From positions 1 to 45,254 of the forward strand of contig JBBDIG010000010.1 in assembly GCA_040880525.1 (NCBI GenBank): a stretch of 45,254 nucleotides of DNA, written 5' to 3'. A program made the translations under genes and the position numbers. This document shows positions 35,030 through 42,664 of this stretch, piece by piece (positions within the stretch are counted from its first letter, which is position 1; each line of letters begins with the position of its first letter). Below the pieces are notes generated by a model, which made no database searches, had not been told where the DNA came from, and saw only the letters and a list, made by a program, of their open reading frames with translations. This DNA comes from Bacteroidia bacterium (GTDB taxonomy: Bacteria; Bacteroidota; Bacteroidia; CAILMK01; JBBDIG01).

Positions 35030-35366
35030 CGGCCTGTCGACATAGCTGTCTTCGGTCGAGTTCTCTTTTGCTATAATTTTCTTGCTTAACAAGTTTAAGA
35101 TAGAATTCCCTTTCTTCAATTGTTTTACCCCTTGAAAAAACGAGCATATTGTCAGTTCAACTAATTTCTCTCACCACTGGTGAGAGTTTTGGAAAATCCT
35201 TGTATGTCTCGTAAAACTGTTTCATTCTCCAAATATTTTTGTCGGAGAAGCCTTTAATCTCAGGTTCGTTGTTCTGTATGTATTTTGCTAATTCTGTCAC
35301 AACAGAGTCGCCCCATTCCGAGCTTGCTTTATTAGTTGAATTATGTCTGTAAATCGTTTATCCATT
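35030..35366 (-). pseudogene. decayed YhcG/DUF1016 PDDEXK nuclease gene fragment
   Basis: Minus-strand translation from the ATG at 35366 gives MDKRFTDIIQLIKQA. Near 35322 the frame shifts and coding sense resumes as SEWGDSVVTELAKYIQNN, GFSDKNIWRMKQFYETYK and LSPVVREIS. These match the DUF1016 N-terminal domain of YhcG-type nucleases. The junction lacks roughly 30-40 residues expected in between, so an internal deletion is likely. A TGA at 35157-35159 replaces a codon expected to be TGG (Trp). The same frame then continues with NMLVFSRGKTIEEREFYLKL and NYSKRELDR, after which homology ends near 35055. The PDDEXK C-terminal domain is missing. Clearly non-functional. Confidence 0.8.
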
Positions 35367-35440
35367 GTTAGTTTGTATATGCTACAAATTTATGTTTTTA
35401 AAGACGTTAGTTGTTTGATGCGTTCGTTTTTCTACCATTA

Positions 35441-35580
35441 CTGCCAACGGTTTGGCGCTTGGCGCAGTGGCGGATTTCGGAGCACTTCACTGTCAATATA
35501 ACACAAAAGTTGATACGAGGCAGAATGTTCAATTTACCACTGAACCCGCTTTTTTTACCAAACGCTTGTTATGCACTGGC
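35441..35580 (-). repeat. attC-like palindromic spacer C
   Basis: The 140-nt spacer lies just past the stop of the 35588-36166 gene. Its outer arms on the plus strand are CTGCCAACGGTTTGG (from 35441) and ACCAAACGCTTGTTATGCAC (35558-35577). GGTTTGG pairs with CCAAAC and the AAC/GTT boxes face each other, with a 2-nt offset like the extra-helical bases of attC sites. An inner block (35527-35550, containing ATTTACCACT and ACCCGCT) recurs with 20 of 24 identities at 44604-44627, again at the 3' end of a minus-strand gene. Confidence 0.5.
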
Positions 35581-35587
35581 ACTTATT

Positions 35588-36166
35588 CTATTTTTCAAAG
35601 TCGAGATTTGTCGGCTCCGATAATGGCATATTATTTTTGCCATTGTCAGTAGTTGGAACAGTATTGTCGACAACTTCAAATTTTAAATTGGAAAACCAAA
35701 TTTGTCCTGTCCCACTGAGTAATGCACCATAAGCAAGGTTTGAAGCTTTTGTCGGAACATCTAATACTATTTCATATTTTTTCCAATCAGTTGTCCCTTT
35801 AATTGCACGGTCTTGCATATTGTCAAAAGAAAGTGCCCCCTGTGAATTAACTTGGTCAACACGAAACCAAAATCCAGCCCATTCGGTAACATCTTTGGAT
35901 TTCATTAAGCCACTCATTCGAACTCTTTTTCCTAAGTATTTGCCAGGCAAACAGTTTTGCATTAGTGTCCCGAAACCTTTGATAGATTTGTCGATTGACT
36001 TAATTGTCGCAGCGTTTTTACCGTCTTGTCCCGCGCCTTTGTCTGTCCCCATTTCATAACTTTTGGGCTGGTCGCCAGCTTTGAACCAACCTGTTGGTAA
36101 GTCAAAAGATAATAGTGCTACAGTTGTCCCAACGAGTAAAGCACTTCTGAGAATTTTTTTTGTCAT
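35588..36166 (-). CDS. secreted or periplasmic beta-sandwich protein of unknown function
   Basis: The 192-residue protein has an N-terminal signal-like segment (MTKKILRSALLVGTTVALLS). One beta-rich domain of about 130 residues follows, with tracts MGTDKGAGQDGKNAATIKSI, FGTLMQNCLPGKYLGKRVRM, EWAGFWFRVD, GTTDWKKYEIVLDVP and LLSGTGQIWFSNLKFEVV. The fold signature resembles carbohydrate-binding-type jelly rolls. Similar domains occur in environmental bacteria, sometimes near AraC-type regulators, and I know no established function. It is a single gene with palindromic spacer on its 3' side. Confidence 0.75.
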   Translation of the reverse strand: MTKKILRSALLVGTTVALLSFDLPTGWFKAGDQPKSYEMGTDKGAGQDGKNAATIKSIDKSIKGFGTLMQNCLPGKYLGKRVRMSGLMKSKDVTEWAGFWFRVDQVNSQGALSFDNMQDRAIKGTTDWKKYEIVLDVPTKASNLAYGALLSGTGQIWFSNLKFEVVDNTVPTTDNGKNNMPLSEPTNLDFEK

Positions 36167-36585
36167 GGTTTTTATTGTTAATGGTTAGTTTCTATTTAAC
36201 GTCAAAGTTAAATTTAGTTACAATATATTTTAGTGCTTGTGCATAACAAATCTATATACGCAATTGCGTATATATCCACTTTTACCTAACCTCGAATCCC
36301 GCCCCGGCTTCGCTGACAAATGTAAAGAAAATTATTTCTCAGTGGGATTCTATTGCAAAAGATTCTATTTAGCGCCAAGCCATTGGTCATGAGACTATAA
36401 AACGAAACTACCCTGGTAACTACCAACGTAAAGCGGAATAGGCTGGTCAGTCTGATGGCTATTAAAATCGCGGGCATCGCAACGGCCTGTATTTCCTATA
36501 AAGATCATCTGTCTCAGGTTTGTGTCAGTTGCGATTAGGTGCCAAGGAAGTTGAGAAACTCTGCACTTTGCCTGATATTGCGCCC
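36167..36585. other. 419-nt gene-free gap at the island's right edge, with a 22-nt palindrome
   Basis: No credible gene is seen. At 36253-36274 lies a perfect 22-nt palindrome with half-site TATATACGCAA, the size and symmetry of a dimeric repressor operator. Next to it, GTGCATAACAA (36238-36248) is the same word, in the opposite orientation, as the outer arm of spacer C. The remainder (36280-36585) has no recognisable homology and contains the TTG-initiated in-frame extension of the glycosyltransferase gene, which I do not accept as coding. Confidence 0.6.
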
Positions 36586-37740
36586 ATGAAGCGAAGTACC
36601 GGAAGCCAAAAGCAACTCAAGCTCCTCAAATTCGACATCATCCATCCTGCCGCCTATCTTGAAGAAAAGAAGCGGCAGTGGCCGGATTTGGCCAATTTGT
36701 CGTTGGCAGCATACAGAGACCGCCTTATTGCGTTGCGCAGCAATTATTCTGACTTCTACACCTATTGGCTAAAGCAAAAGGGCTGGCAGGCCGAGGAGTT
36801 TTTTCTGATGGATGATGATTACCTGGCGAAAACAGCAGCCCATCTCTATGGCAGTAGCACCGGCCTCAAAAAGCTGCAAAGCCGCCTCAAGGACAAGCTG
36901 CGGCCCAAGCAAAGGCGCTGGGAGGAGCAGGTGATTCGCGACTACATTGAGGCGTTCGACCCGGATGTGCTGTTTGTGCGGTCGCAACCGCTGCCGAGCC
37001 AGTTCTGGCAGAAATACCGTGGAAAGCGACTGCTGGTGGCGCGGCTATCTGCCCGGCTGCCCTTTCACTGGCACCCCAACCATTGGGACCTTATTTATAC
37101 TGACCACCCGGATTTTGCCCGTTTCTTCGAGCTGCACGATGTGCCGACCAAACTTAATGACCAGGGCTTCGACCCGCGCATTCTCAGCGAACTACAGGAC
37201 GAAGGAAAAACCTATGACCTCACATTTGTGGGCGGACTTGGGACACAAAACTTCAGGCAGCGCACGGAGTTCTTCGAGCAGGTGGCGGCCAAGGCGGACT
37301 TCCGCTGGTGGGGCTACTGGTGGGAACATGGCGGCAAAGGCAGGCTCACGGATTTCCCCAACCTAAAGCGCACTTTCCAGGGGCCCACCTCCGGCCTCGA
37401 CATGTTTCAGGTGTACCGCAACAGCCGCATCGTCCTCAACGACTATGTGGACACCGCCAACGGTCTGGGCGTAAACCAGCGCATCTACGAAATCCTCGGC
37501 ACCGGCAGCCTCATGCTCACCCGCGAGGCACCTAACTTTGGAGAGATGTTTCCCGGCCACCTTTTCGCCACTTACAAAGATTTGGCGGACTGCCTTTCCA
37601 AAGTGGATTACTATCTCGCGCACGACAAGGAGCGAGAGGAATTGGCTGCTGCCGGTCAAGGGTTTATCGTGGGGAATTATAGTTATGAGCGGATTGTGGG
37701 GGAGTTGGATGAGGTGTTGAGGGGGATGGTCACCCCCTAA
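36586..37740 (+). CDS. CgeB-like glycosyltransferase
   Basis: The 384-residue protein (start ATG at 36586, MKRSTGSQKQLKLLKFDI) has a GT-B layout. The N-terminal half contains FDPDVLFVRSQPLPSQFW and LIYTDHPDFARFFELHDVPT. The C-terminal half has the Glyco_trans_1_2/CgeB pattern: YDLTFVGGLG, SGLDMFQVYRNSRIVLN, GLGVNQRIYEILGTGSLMLT and FATYKDLADCLSKVDYYL. It probably transfers a sugar in surface glycan assembly, in line with the sugar-nucleotide genes at 27481-31625, from which it is separated by the accessory island. The frame stays open to a TTG at 36520, but the extension looks non-coding. Its TAA touches the first base of a REP-like repeat. Confidence 0.85.
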   Translation: MKRSTGSQKQLKLLKFDIIHPAAYLEEKKRQWPDLANLSLAAYRDRLIALRSNYSDFYTYWLKQKGWQAEEFFLMDDDYLAKTAAHLYGSSTGLKKLQSRLKDKLRPKQRRWEEQVIRDYIEAFDPDVLFVRSQPLPSQFWQKYRGKRLLVARLSARLPFHWHPNHWDLIYTDHPDFARFFELHDVPTKLNDQGFDPRILSELQDEGKTYDLTFVGGLGTQNFRQRTEFFEQVAAKADFRWWGYWWEHGGKGRLTDFPNLKRTFQGPTSGLDMFQVYRNSRIVLNDYVDTANGLGVNQRIYEILGTGSLMLTREAPNFGEMFPGHLFATYKDLADCLSKVDYYLAHDKEREELAAAGQGFIVGNYSYERIVGELDEVLRGMVTP

Positions 37741-37840
37741 CGTCATTCTGACCGTAGCGCAGCGCAGGGAAGAATCTGGTGCTTGGATAACCGGGCGAGC
37801 AGCACAGTACCAGATTCTTCGCTGGCGCTCAGAATGACGT
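37740..37840 (+). repeat. REP-like palindrome, copy 1
   Basis: Outer arms ACGTCATTCTGA (37740-37751) and TCAGAATGACGT (37829-37840) and inner arms GAAGAATCTGGT (37769-37780) and ACCAGATTCTTC (37809-37820) give a two-tier hairpin of about 100 nt. The middle has GC-rich AGCGCAGCGC and CTGGCGC tracts. It is the same family and orientation as 38209-38313 and 40218-40340. Confidence 0.92.
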
Positions 37841-37884
37841 GTGTTTTTCGAATGGTGTAATTTGTAATGAACTAATTTAGCAAA

Positions 37885-38220
37885 ATGGGAAAAGGCGGAT
37901 ACACCTATATAATTTCAAATCAAAGAAACACCACCTTGTATATTGGTGTCACCGAAGATTTGTATTCGCGTATTTATAAACACAAGACCAACGCATTTCC
38001 CAAAAGTTTCTCGGCCAGATATAACCTGGATAAACTGGTGTACTTCAAATCATTTGGCTCAATTGAGGCAGCAATTGATTATGAAAAATACCTTAAAGGA
38101 AAAACCAGGAAATTCAAAGAAGACCTGATCAATAAATTAAATCAAATTGGGATGATTCATTTGACCAAATCAAGGAGTGGTAAATCCGCTTTCATCCTTC
38201 CACCCAAAACGTCATTCTGA
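37885..38220 (+). CDS. GIY-YIG family endonuclease bracketed by REP-like repeats
   Basis: The 111-residue single-domain protein has the GIY-YIG core: YTYIISN and LYIGVTEDL (the two conserved strands), the catalytic Arg in YSRIYKHK, and the conserved Glu in AIDYEKYLKGKTRKFKEDL. Small UvrC/URI-type nucleases of this kind cut DNA; many stand-alone members have no proven role. Here the gene lies 44 nt after repeat copy 1. Its last codons and stop (TSF then TGA, in ACGTCATTCTGA) are inside the left arm of copy 2, so the repeat supplies the C-terminus. This recalls REP-associated transposase units, although that enzyme class is different. Mobility is an inference. Confidence 0.88.
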   Translation: MGKGGYTYIISNQRNTTLYIGVTEDLYSRIYKHKTNAFPKSFSARYNLDKLVYFKSFGSIEAAIDYEKYLKGKTRKFKEDLINKLNQIGMIHLTKSRSGKSAFILPPKTSF

Positions 38221-38313
38221 CCGGAGCGCAGCATAGAGAAGAATCTGGTGCAGGAATGACCGAGCGTGGAGCATACATACCACCAGATTCTTCGCTGGCG
38301 CTCAGAATGACGT
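38209..38313 (+). repeat. REP-like palindrome, copy 2
   Basis: Outer arms ACGTCATTCTGA (38209-38220) and TCAGAATGACGT (38302-38313) match copy 1 exactly. The inner arms AAGAATCTGGTG and CACCAGATTCTT are also kept. The centre differs in length and bases. The left arm encodes the end of the GIY-YIG protein, and the right arm lies 15 nt from the stop of the antiporter gene, where it may also act as a terminator hairpin. Confidence 0.92.
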
Positions 38314-38328
38314 TCTGATTGGGTCATT

Positions 38329-39786
38329 TCAATTAAGGCAATCCAGGGCCCGCTGCAAGCTCTCTTCGTCTTCGGCAAGTACCACGATCACATCCCCCGG
38401 CAATAGTACTGTGGCCCCGTTCGCAGAAATGTAGGTCCCATCGCGCTTAATCAATACTATCAACGCCTTTTTAGGAAACCCGAGGCTTACCACTTTAGCA
38501 CCAGCAGCCCTGCTGGTGCCGGCAATTTCTACTTCCGCCAGCTCCGATCCTATGCTGTCAGCAAGCTCAATGTCAAGCGGAGTACGTCTTTTCACGCCTT
38601 CGGGCAGGGCTACCTTTAGTATCCTGGCCATTATTGGAATTGTGGTTCCCTGCAATATAACCGAAATCAGGGTAATAAAAAATACGATATTAAATATGAG
38701 GTCGGCATTTGTTAATCCAGCAATAAGCGGATAAGTAGCAAATACGATGGGCACCGCTCCTCTTAACCCTACCCATGAAATAAATATCTTATTTCTTATT
38801 TTCATTTTAAAAAAAGCGAGGCAAATAAGAACGCTTAATGGCCGCGCAATAAAAATAAGAAACACTGAAATGACTATCCCTATGCCTACAATGGGAATGA
38901 TCTGAGAAGGAAAAACGAGCAAGCCCAGTGTCAAAAACAATATAATTTGCATAAGCCATGCGACTCCATCAAAAAATCGCATCAGGCTTTTTTTGTGAAT
39001 GAGGCTATGGTTTCCCATATAAACGGCACAGATGTACACTGCCAAAAACCCATTGCCGCCAATATATTCGGTAGCTGAATATGTGAAAAATATAACGGCA
39101 AGCAACAATCCCGGATAGAGGCCCTCGAAATCCAGTTTAATTTTATTTACCAGTAACCGGCCAAGATAGCCCATCCCAATTCCTGCACCGAAGCCCAGCG
39201 CAAACTGTAGTATGAAAGTAGGCAGTATGGCCAACATACTGGTTTTCGCTCCAATTGCGAGTGCGGTAAGGGTAATGGTGAGGAAATATGCCATCGGATC
39301 ATTGCTGCCGCTTTCCAGTTCCAGGGTAGGGCGCAGGTATCCCTTTAACCCCACACTTTTGGAACGTAGCACAGAGAATACAGCAGCAGCATCAGTCGAA
39401 GATACAATGGCCCCCAGTAATAGACCTTCGATTAAGTCCACCTTAAAGAAATACCATGTGAATATCCCTACAAATGCAGTAGTCAGCAATACGCCCAATG
39501 TAGAAAGTACAGCTCCCCGCCAAAGTATGGGCTTAATACTTTCCCACTTGGTATCCAGCCCCCCGGAAAACAAAATAAAATTCAGCGCTACAATTCCAAT
39601 AAATTGGGCAGCCTGGGGATCATTAAAATTTATTCCGCCAAGCCCTTCTGATCCGGCAAGAATGCCAATACCAAGGAAAAGCAATAGCGTAGGAACCCCA
39701 AACCGGTAGGAAGTCTTGCCCGCCAAAATGCTTATAAAAAGCAGGATAGAGCCAATTAACAGAATGTCTTCGCTAATATATTCCAT
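38329..39786 (-). CDS. potassium/proton antiporter, NhaP2/CvrA type (CPA1)
   Basis: The 485-residue protein has about twelve membrane helices followed by a cytosolic C-terminal RCK-C/TrkA-C domain (about 395-485; ELAEVEIAGTSRAAGAKVVS to LPGDVIVVLAEDEESL). Typical CPA1 motifs are seen: FGVPTLLLFLGIGILAGSEG, the IVSSTDAAAVFSVLR segment with the transport Asp, and ELESGSNDPMAYFLTI. It should expel K+ (or Na+) in exchange for protons. RCK-C domains in other phyla can bind c-di-AMP, and a c-di-AMP synthase gene lies at 10153. It is monocistronic and convergent with the repeat-flanked nuclease gene. Confidence 0.93.
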   Translation of the reverse strand: MEYISEDILLIGSILLFISILAGKTSYRFGVPTLLLFLGIGILAGSEGLGGINFNDPQAAQFIGIVALNFILFSGGLDTKWESIKPILWRGAVLSTLGVLLTTAFVGIFTWYFFKVDLIEGLLLGAIVSSTDAAAVFSVLRSKSVGLKGYLRPTLELESGSNDPMAYFLTITLTALAIGAKTSMLAILPTFILQFALGFGAGIGMGYLGRLLVNKIKLDFEGLYPGLLLAVIFFTYSATEYIGGNGFLAVYICAVYMGNHSLIHKKSLMRFFDGVAWLMQIILFLTLGLLVFPSQIIPIVGIGIVISVFLIFIARPLSVLICLAFFKMKIRNKIFISWVGLRGAVPIVFATYPLIAGLTNADLIFNIVFFITLISVILQGTTIPIMARILKVALPEGVKRRTPLDIELADSIGSELAEVEIAGTSRAAGAKVVSLGFPKKALIVLIKRDGTYISANGATVLLPGDVIVVLAEDEESLQRALDCLN

Positions 39787-39957
39787 GCGCAGTAAGCCAG
39801 CCGTTTGATGATCTGTTTATTTATAGCCAACGAAGGAGGCAATTGTTCAGGACCCGCTACTTCTCCGGTTTAGCCTGAATTCAATATGTGTCAAAGTATA
39901 TGGTCCTGCTGAAGGTGAAATACTAGAAAAGGTGTAAATTCCAGAATTCCCGAAATA

Positions 39958-40075
39958 GTTGTCATTCCCTCGGAGGCGGGAATCTTCGAATGTAATGCAA
40001 CCTCGTAAACTTTTCAGGGACTTTATGCGCAGGAGATCTCTGATATTCCGCTATCGCCAAATTCAGGAATGACAG
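39958..40075. repeat. second palindromic repeat family, single copy
   Basis: TGTCATTCC (39960-39968) pairs with GGAATGACA (40066-40074). Inside, GGCGGGAATCTTCG is loosely matched by AGATCTCTGATATTCCGC. This GTCATTCC...GGGAATCT type differs from the ACGTCATTCTGA family and resembles repeats common in many environmental genomes. It lies in the 672-nt gene-free gap 39787-40458, which otherwise holds REP-like copy 3 and a promoter. Confidence 0.6.
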
Positions 40076-40217
40076 ATCTGTTTATTTTTCAATATTTTAT
40101 CCCGTTCGCAATATAATCAGGATGACATAATATCTATTTCAAAAGGTTTAAATAATTGATAAAATGCACTCTGAAAAAAACGATACAACTATTTCAATTA
40201 AATTATTCCACCCCTTG

Positions 40218-40340
40218 ACGTCATTCTGACCGGAGCGCAGCGCAGAGAAGAATCTGTGCATGAATAACCGGGCGTGGAGCACACCACCAGATTCTCCAAA
40301 TAACATACAAAACAAAATTCGCTGTTGCTATGAATGACGA
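40218..40340 (+). repeat. REP-like palindrome, copy 3 (interrupted)
   Basis: The left arm ACGTCATTCTGA (40218-40229) and the following CCGGAGCGCAGCGCAGAG match copies 1 and 2. In the right half, ACCAGATTCT is followed by about 22 extra AT-rich bases before TTCGCTG resumes, and the outer right arm is degraded (TGAATGACGA). It is therefore an older or disrupted copy. Confidence 0.8.
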
Positions 40341-40356
40341 AAAGGAAAATAAATGA

Positions 40357-40386
40357 TTGCTTTCCGCCAAGCAAAGTCTATTTTTG
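40357..40386 (+). promoter_or_regulatory. promoter of the lipoprotein pair
   Basis: TTG (40357-40359) and TATTTTTG (40379-40386) are separated by 19 nt. This is the best full match in the window to the Bacteroidota -33/-7 promoter (TTG, 19-21 nt, TAnnTTTG). It lies 72 nt upstream of the ATG at 40459. Confidence 0.55.
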
Positions 40387-40458
40387 GCTAACTAAATAAT
40401 GAATACACGCAGGCCCCTGGCCGGACCTAAAAATGACATCTTCACTTACCATCTAACC

Positions 40459-42057
40459 ATGAAAAAATTCTTTGTTCACGCGTTTACAATCTTGTCTGTT
40501 GTTATCGCACTCCAGTCCTGTACAAAGGATCGCTTCCGATCTAACTACCAGGATCACAACCGGTTAATCCACGAGACAAAAAATTTGCTGGACAAGCCAT
40601 TTTTGAAAGCCCACCTCAAGAATGGGGATATATGCATTTTATATGATAGTTGGAAAATTGATACCATTGCCCACAATGTGAATGGATACGGGACAAGGTT
40701 CAACTTTAACCGCAGCCTGATACATGAGGGGAAAATCACGCTTCCCATAGACCGTGTTGCCATCTTTGAAACCAATAAACGGGTTGAATTCTCTGAGTCA
40801 GGCAGGATTGCAGTTTTAACTATATTGGCTGGCTTTGACCTTTATATAGGCATTTATTGCATGCTAAACCCGAAAGCATGCTTCGGCTCCTGCCCCACTT
40901 TCTACATCAATGAAAACGATAATTTCCATTATGCCGATGCAGAAGGGTTTTCTAGTGCAATTTCGCCATCAATGGAATACTATGATGTAGATGCCCTGAA
41001 CCATCACACATTAGCGGACAGCAACTTCTCAATAACCATGAAAAATGAAGCGCTGGAAACCCATTGTGTTAAAGAGGTGAAACTTCTTGCCTACCCTTTA
41101 AATAAAGGAGAAAGGGTTTATCATTCGGCAATAAATGATTTTTATTTGTGTGAAAACAATTATCCTCTCTCTGAGGCAAAAGCAAACGAAGGGGATATTA
41201 CATGGCTGCTAAAGGATCACGACAGGCAAGAGCGGTTCTCATTGGCTGACGAAAAGAACCTCAGCAGTAAAGAGGAAATTTACCTGACATTTAATGACGT
41301 TAAAAATCCAAGTGACCTGGGGCTGATCCTGCAATTTCGCCAATCCTTATTAACCACCTACATTTTTTACAGCGCAATGGGCTATATGGGCGAAGAGGTG
41401 TCTGATATATTTGCAAAAATTGAGACCGATGAGGAGATTAGGGAAAAGGCCCTAACCGGAATTATGGACGAATTGGGCAATATTGACATTTATGTATGGG
41501 ATGGCCAGACCGAAGCATGGGTATATCAAAATGAGTTTAATGAAACCGGACCCATAGCCATTAACCGCCAATTCATTCCTTTGAAAATACCTTTACCGGA
41601 ACCGGTAATTAAAGTCAAAATTGTACTGAACAAGGGATTATGGCGCATGGATTATGTTGCTTTAACAAACATTAAAAAAGAAGTAACAGTTAATGAATTC
41701 ACAGTAAACCAAGTATTAAATAAAGGTAAAGAAGACTCAACCGCTTTAGGGCAACTTATTGATCCTGAAAAGTATTTGATTTCTATGCCAGGCAGTAAGT
41801 ACAAGTTTAGCTTTCCACTTCCGGGTGCCGATACAACCTATGAATTATTTTTATTTTCCAAAGGTTATTATTTAGAATGGATGCGTGAAAAATGGATAAA
41901 AGATAAGAATTTAATGAAACTGAAACAGATGGTGGACCGGCCAAAGAAATACCTGAGGCAACAAAGTAAGGATTACAAGCAATATGAAGCCACTATGGAA
42001 GAACAGTTTTGGAATAGTAAAATTGAAACTGAAACATTCTTGTATTATGAGAAATAG
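40459..42057 (+). CDS. large lipoprotein of unknown function
   Basis: The ATG at 40459 is chosen over the in-frame ATG at 40399 because it starts a lipoprotein signal (MKKFFVHAFTILSVVIALQS, then Cys21). The mature protein is about 510 residues, mostly beta with a helical C-terminus. Around residues 115-140 a hydrophobic Gly/Cys-rich stretch (DLYIGIYCMLNPKACFGSCP) contains three Cys residues. The C-terminal ~50 residues are Lys-rich helices (LKQMVDRPKKYLRQQSKDYK). I do not recognise a named family. It overlaps the second lipoprotein gene by 11 nt, so the two products probably work together at the outer membrane. Confidence 0.8.
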   Translation: MKKFFVHAFTILSVVIALQSCTKDRFRSNYQDHNRLIHETKNLLDKPFLKAHLKNGDICILYDSWKIDTIAHNVNGYGTRFNFNRSLIHEGKITLPIDRVAIFETNKRVEFSESGRIAVLTILAGFDLYIGIYCMLNPKACFGSCPTFYINENDNFHYADAEGFSSAISPSMEYYDVDALNHHTLADSNFSITMKNEALETHCVKEVKLLAYPLNKGERVYHSAINDFYLCENNYPLSEAKANEGDITWLLKDHDRQERFSLADEKNLSSKEEIYLTFNDVKNPSDLGLILQFRQSLLTTYIFYSAMGYMGEEVSDIFAKIETDEEIREKALTGIMDELGNIDIYVWDGQTEAWVYQNEFNETGPIAINRQFIPLKIPLPEPVIKVKIVLNKGLWRMDYVALTNIKKEVTVNEFTVNQVLNKGKEDSTALGQLIDPEKYLISMPGSKYKFSFPLPGADTTYELFLFSKGYYLEWMREKWIKDKNLMKLKQMVDRPKKYLRQQSKDYKQYEATMEEQFWNSKIETETFLYYEK

Positions 42058-42559
42058 AATACTACTGGCTGAAATCCTGCTTCTGGCTATGCTCCTTTCC
42101 GGTTGTTCCTCGTCCGGATATCTTCCTTCAGTAAAAAATCTGGGAGTAAACCAATATGGCTCCTTAATCATGGTAAGGGTTCCGGGGCAATATTTTGATG
42201 GGGAATTAATAGCAATAGAAAATGAGGAAATAATCATATTGTCTCCGGAAACCAATACTTGCGTTTCGATACCGATGGAAAATGTAAAAAAATTTAAATT
42301 AACCTACGCTAAATCAACGCAATATGGTTGGACAATCCCACTTTTAACAATTTCAGCATTCAGCCACGGTATAATAGGAATCAGTACTCTTCCTTTGAAT
42401 CTGATCGTCACAATTTGGGTAACAATAGCAGGGAATAATGCGACTCGTTATACTGACAAAAAAATGACCTATGAGGAATTAAAAATGTTCGCCCGTTTTC
42501 CTCAAGGTATCCCGGAGGGACTGGACTTGTCAAGCATACGTGGGAAAGAATATAATTGA
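42047..42559 (+). CDS. small lipoprotein coupled to the large lipoprotein
   Basis: From the ATG at 42047 the 170-residue protein starts with a lipoprotein signal (MRNRILLAEILLLAMLLSGC, Cys20). A small beta-domain follows (MVRVPGQYFDGELIAIENEE, ILSPETNTCVSIPMENVKKF) that reads like an SH3/Sm-like barrel. A hydrophobic, Gly/Ile-rich segment (about 105-130) comes next, and then a short tail ending DLSSIRGKEYN. The ORF can be extended to 41984, but that would hide the signal peptide. The start lies inside the end of the upstream gene, so translation is coupled. The function is unknown. Confidence 0.8.
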   Translation: MRNRILLAEILLLAMLLSGCSSSGYLPSVKNLGVNQYGSLIMVRVPGQYFDGELIAIENEEIIILSPETNTCVSIPMENVKKFKLTYAKSTQYGWTIPLLTISAFSHGIIGISTLPLNLIVTIWVTIAGNNATRYTDKKMTYEELKMFARFPQGIPEGLDLSSIRGKEYN

Positions 42560-42664
42560 CACTTACTGTCCTTCTTTTGGCTTCGTTCATATCTGGCTTT
42601 CCGTTTCGGGGGACTGGTGGGACAAGTAGGACGCTGTCCCGCATGTCACAAAAGTCCTACAAAA

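Noticed and set aside
36286-36477. A 63-codon minus-strand frame in the gap before the CgeB-like gene
   Set aside because: No start signal, no family resemblance and no partner; the composition looks like random intergenic sequence.
36520-36585. TTG-initiated N-terminal extension of the CgeB-like glycosyltransferase
   Set aside because: The extension has no resemblance to the family and an ATG at 36586 gives a normal start.
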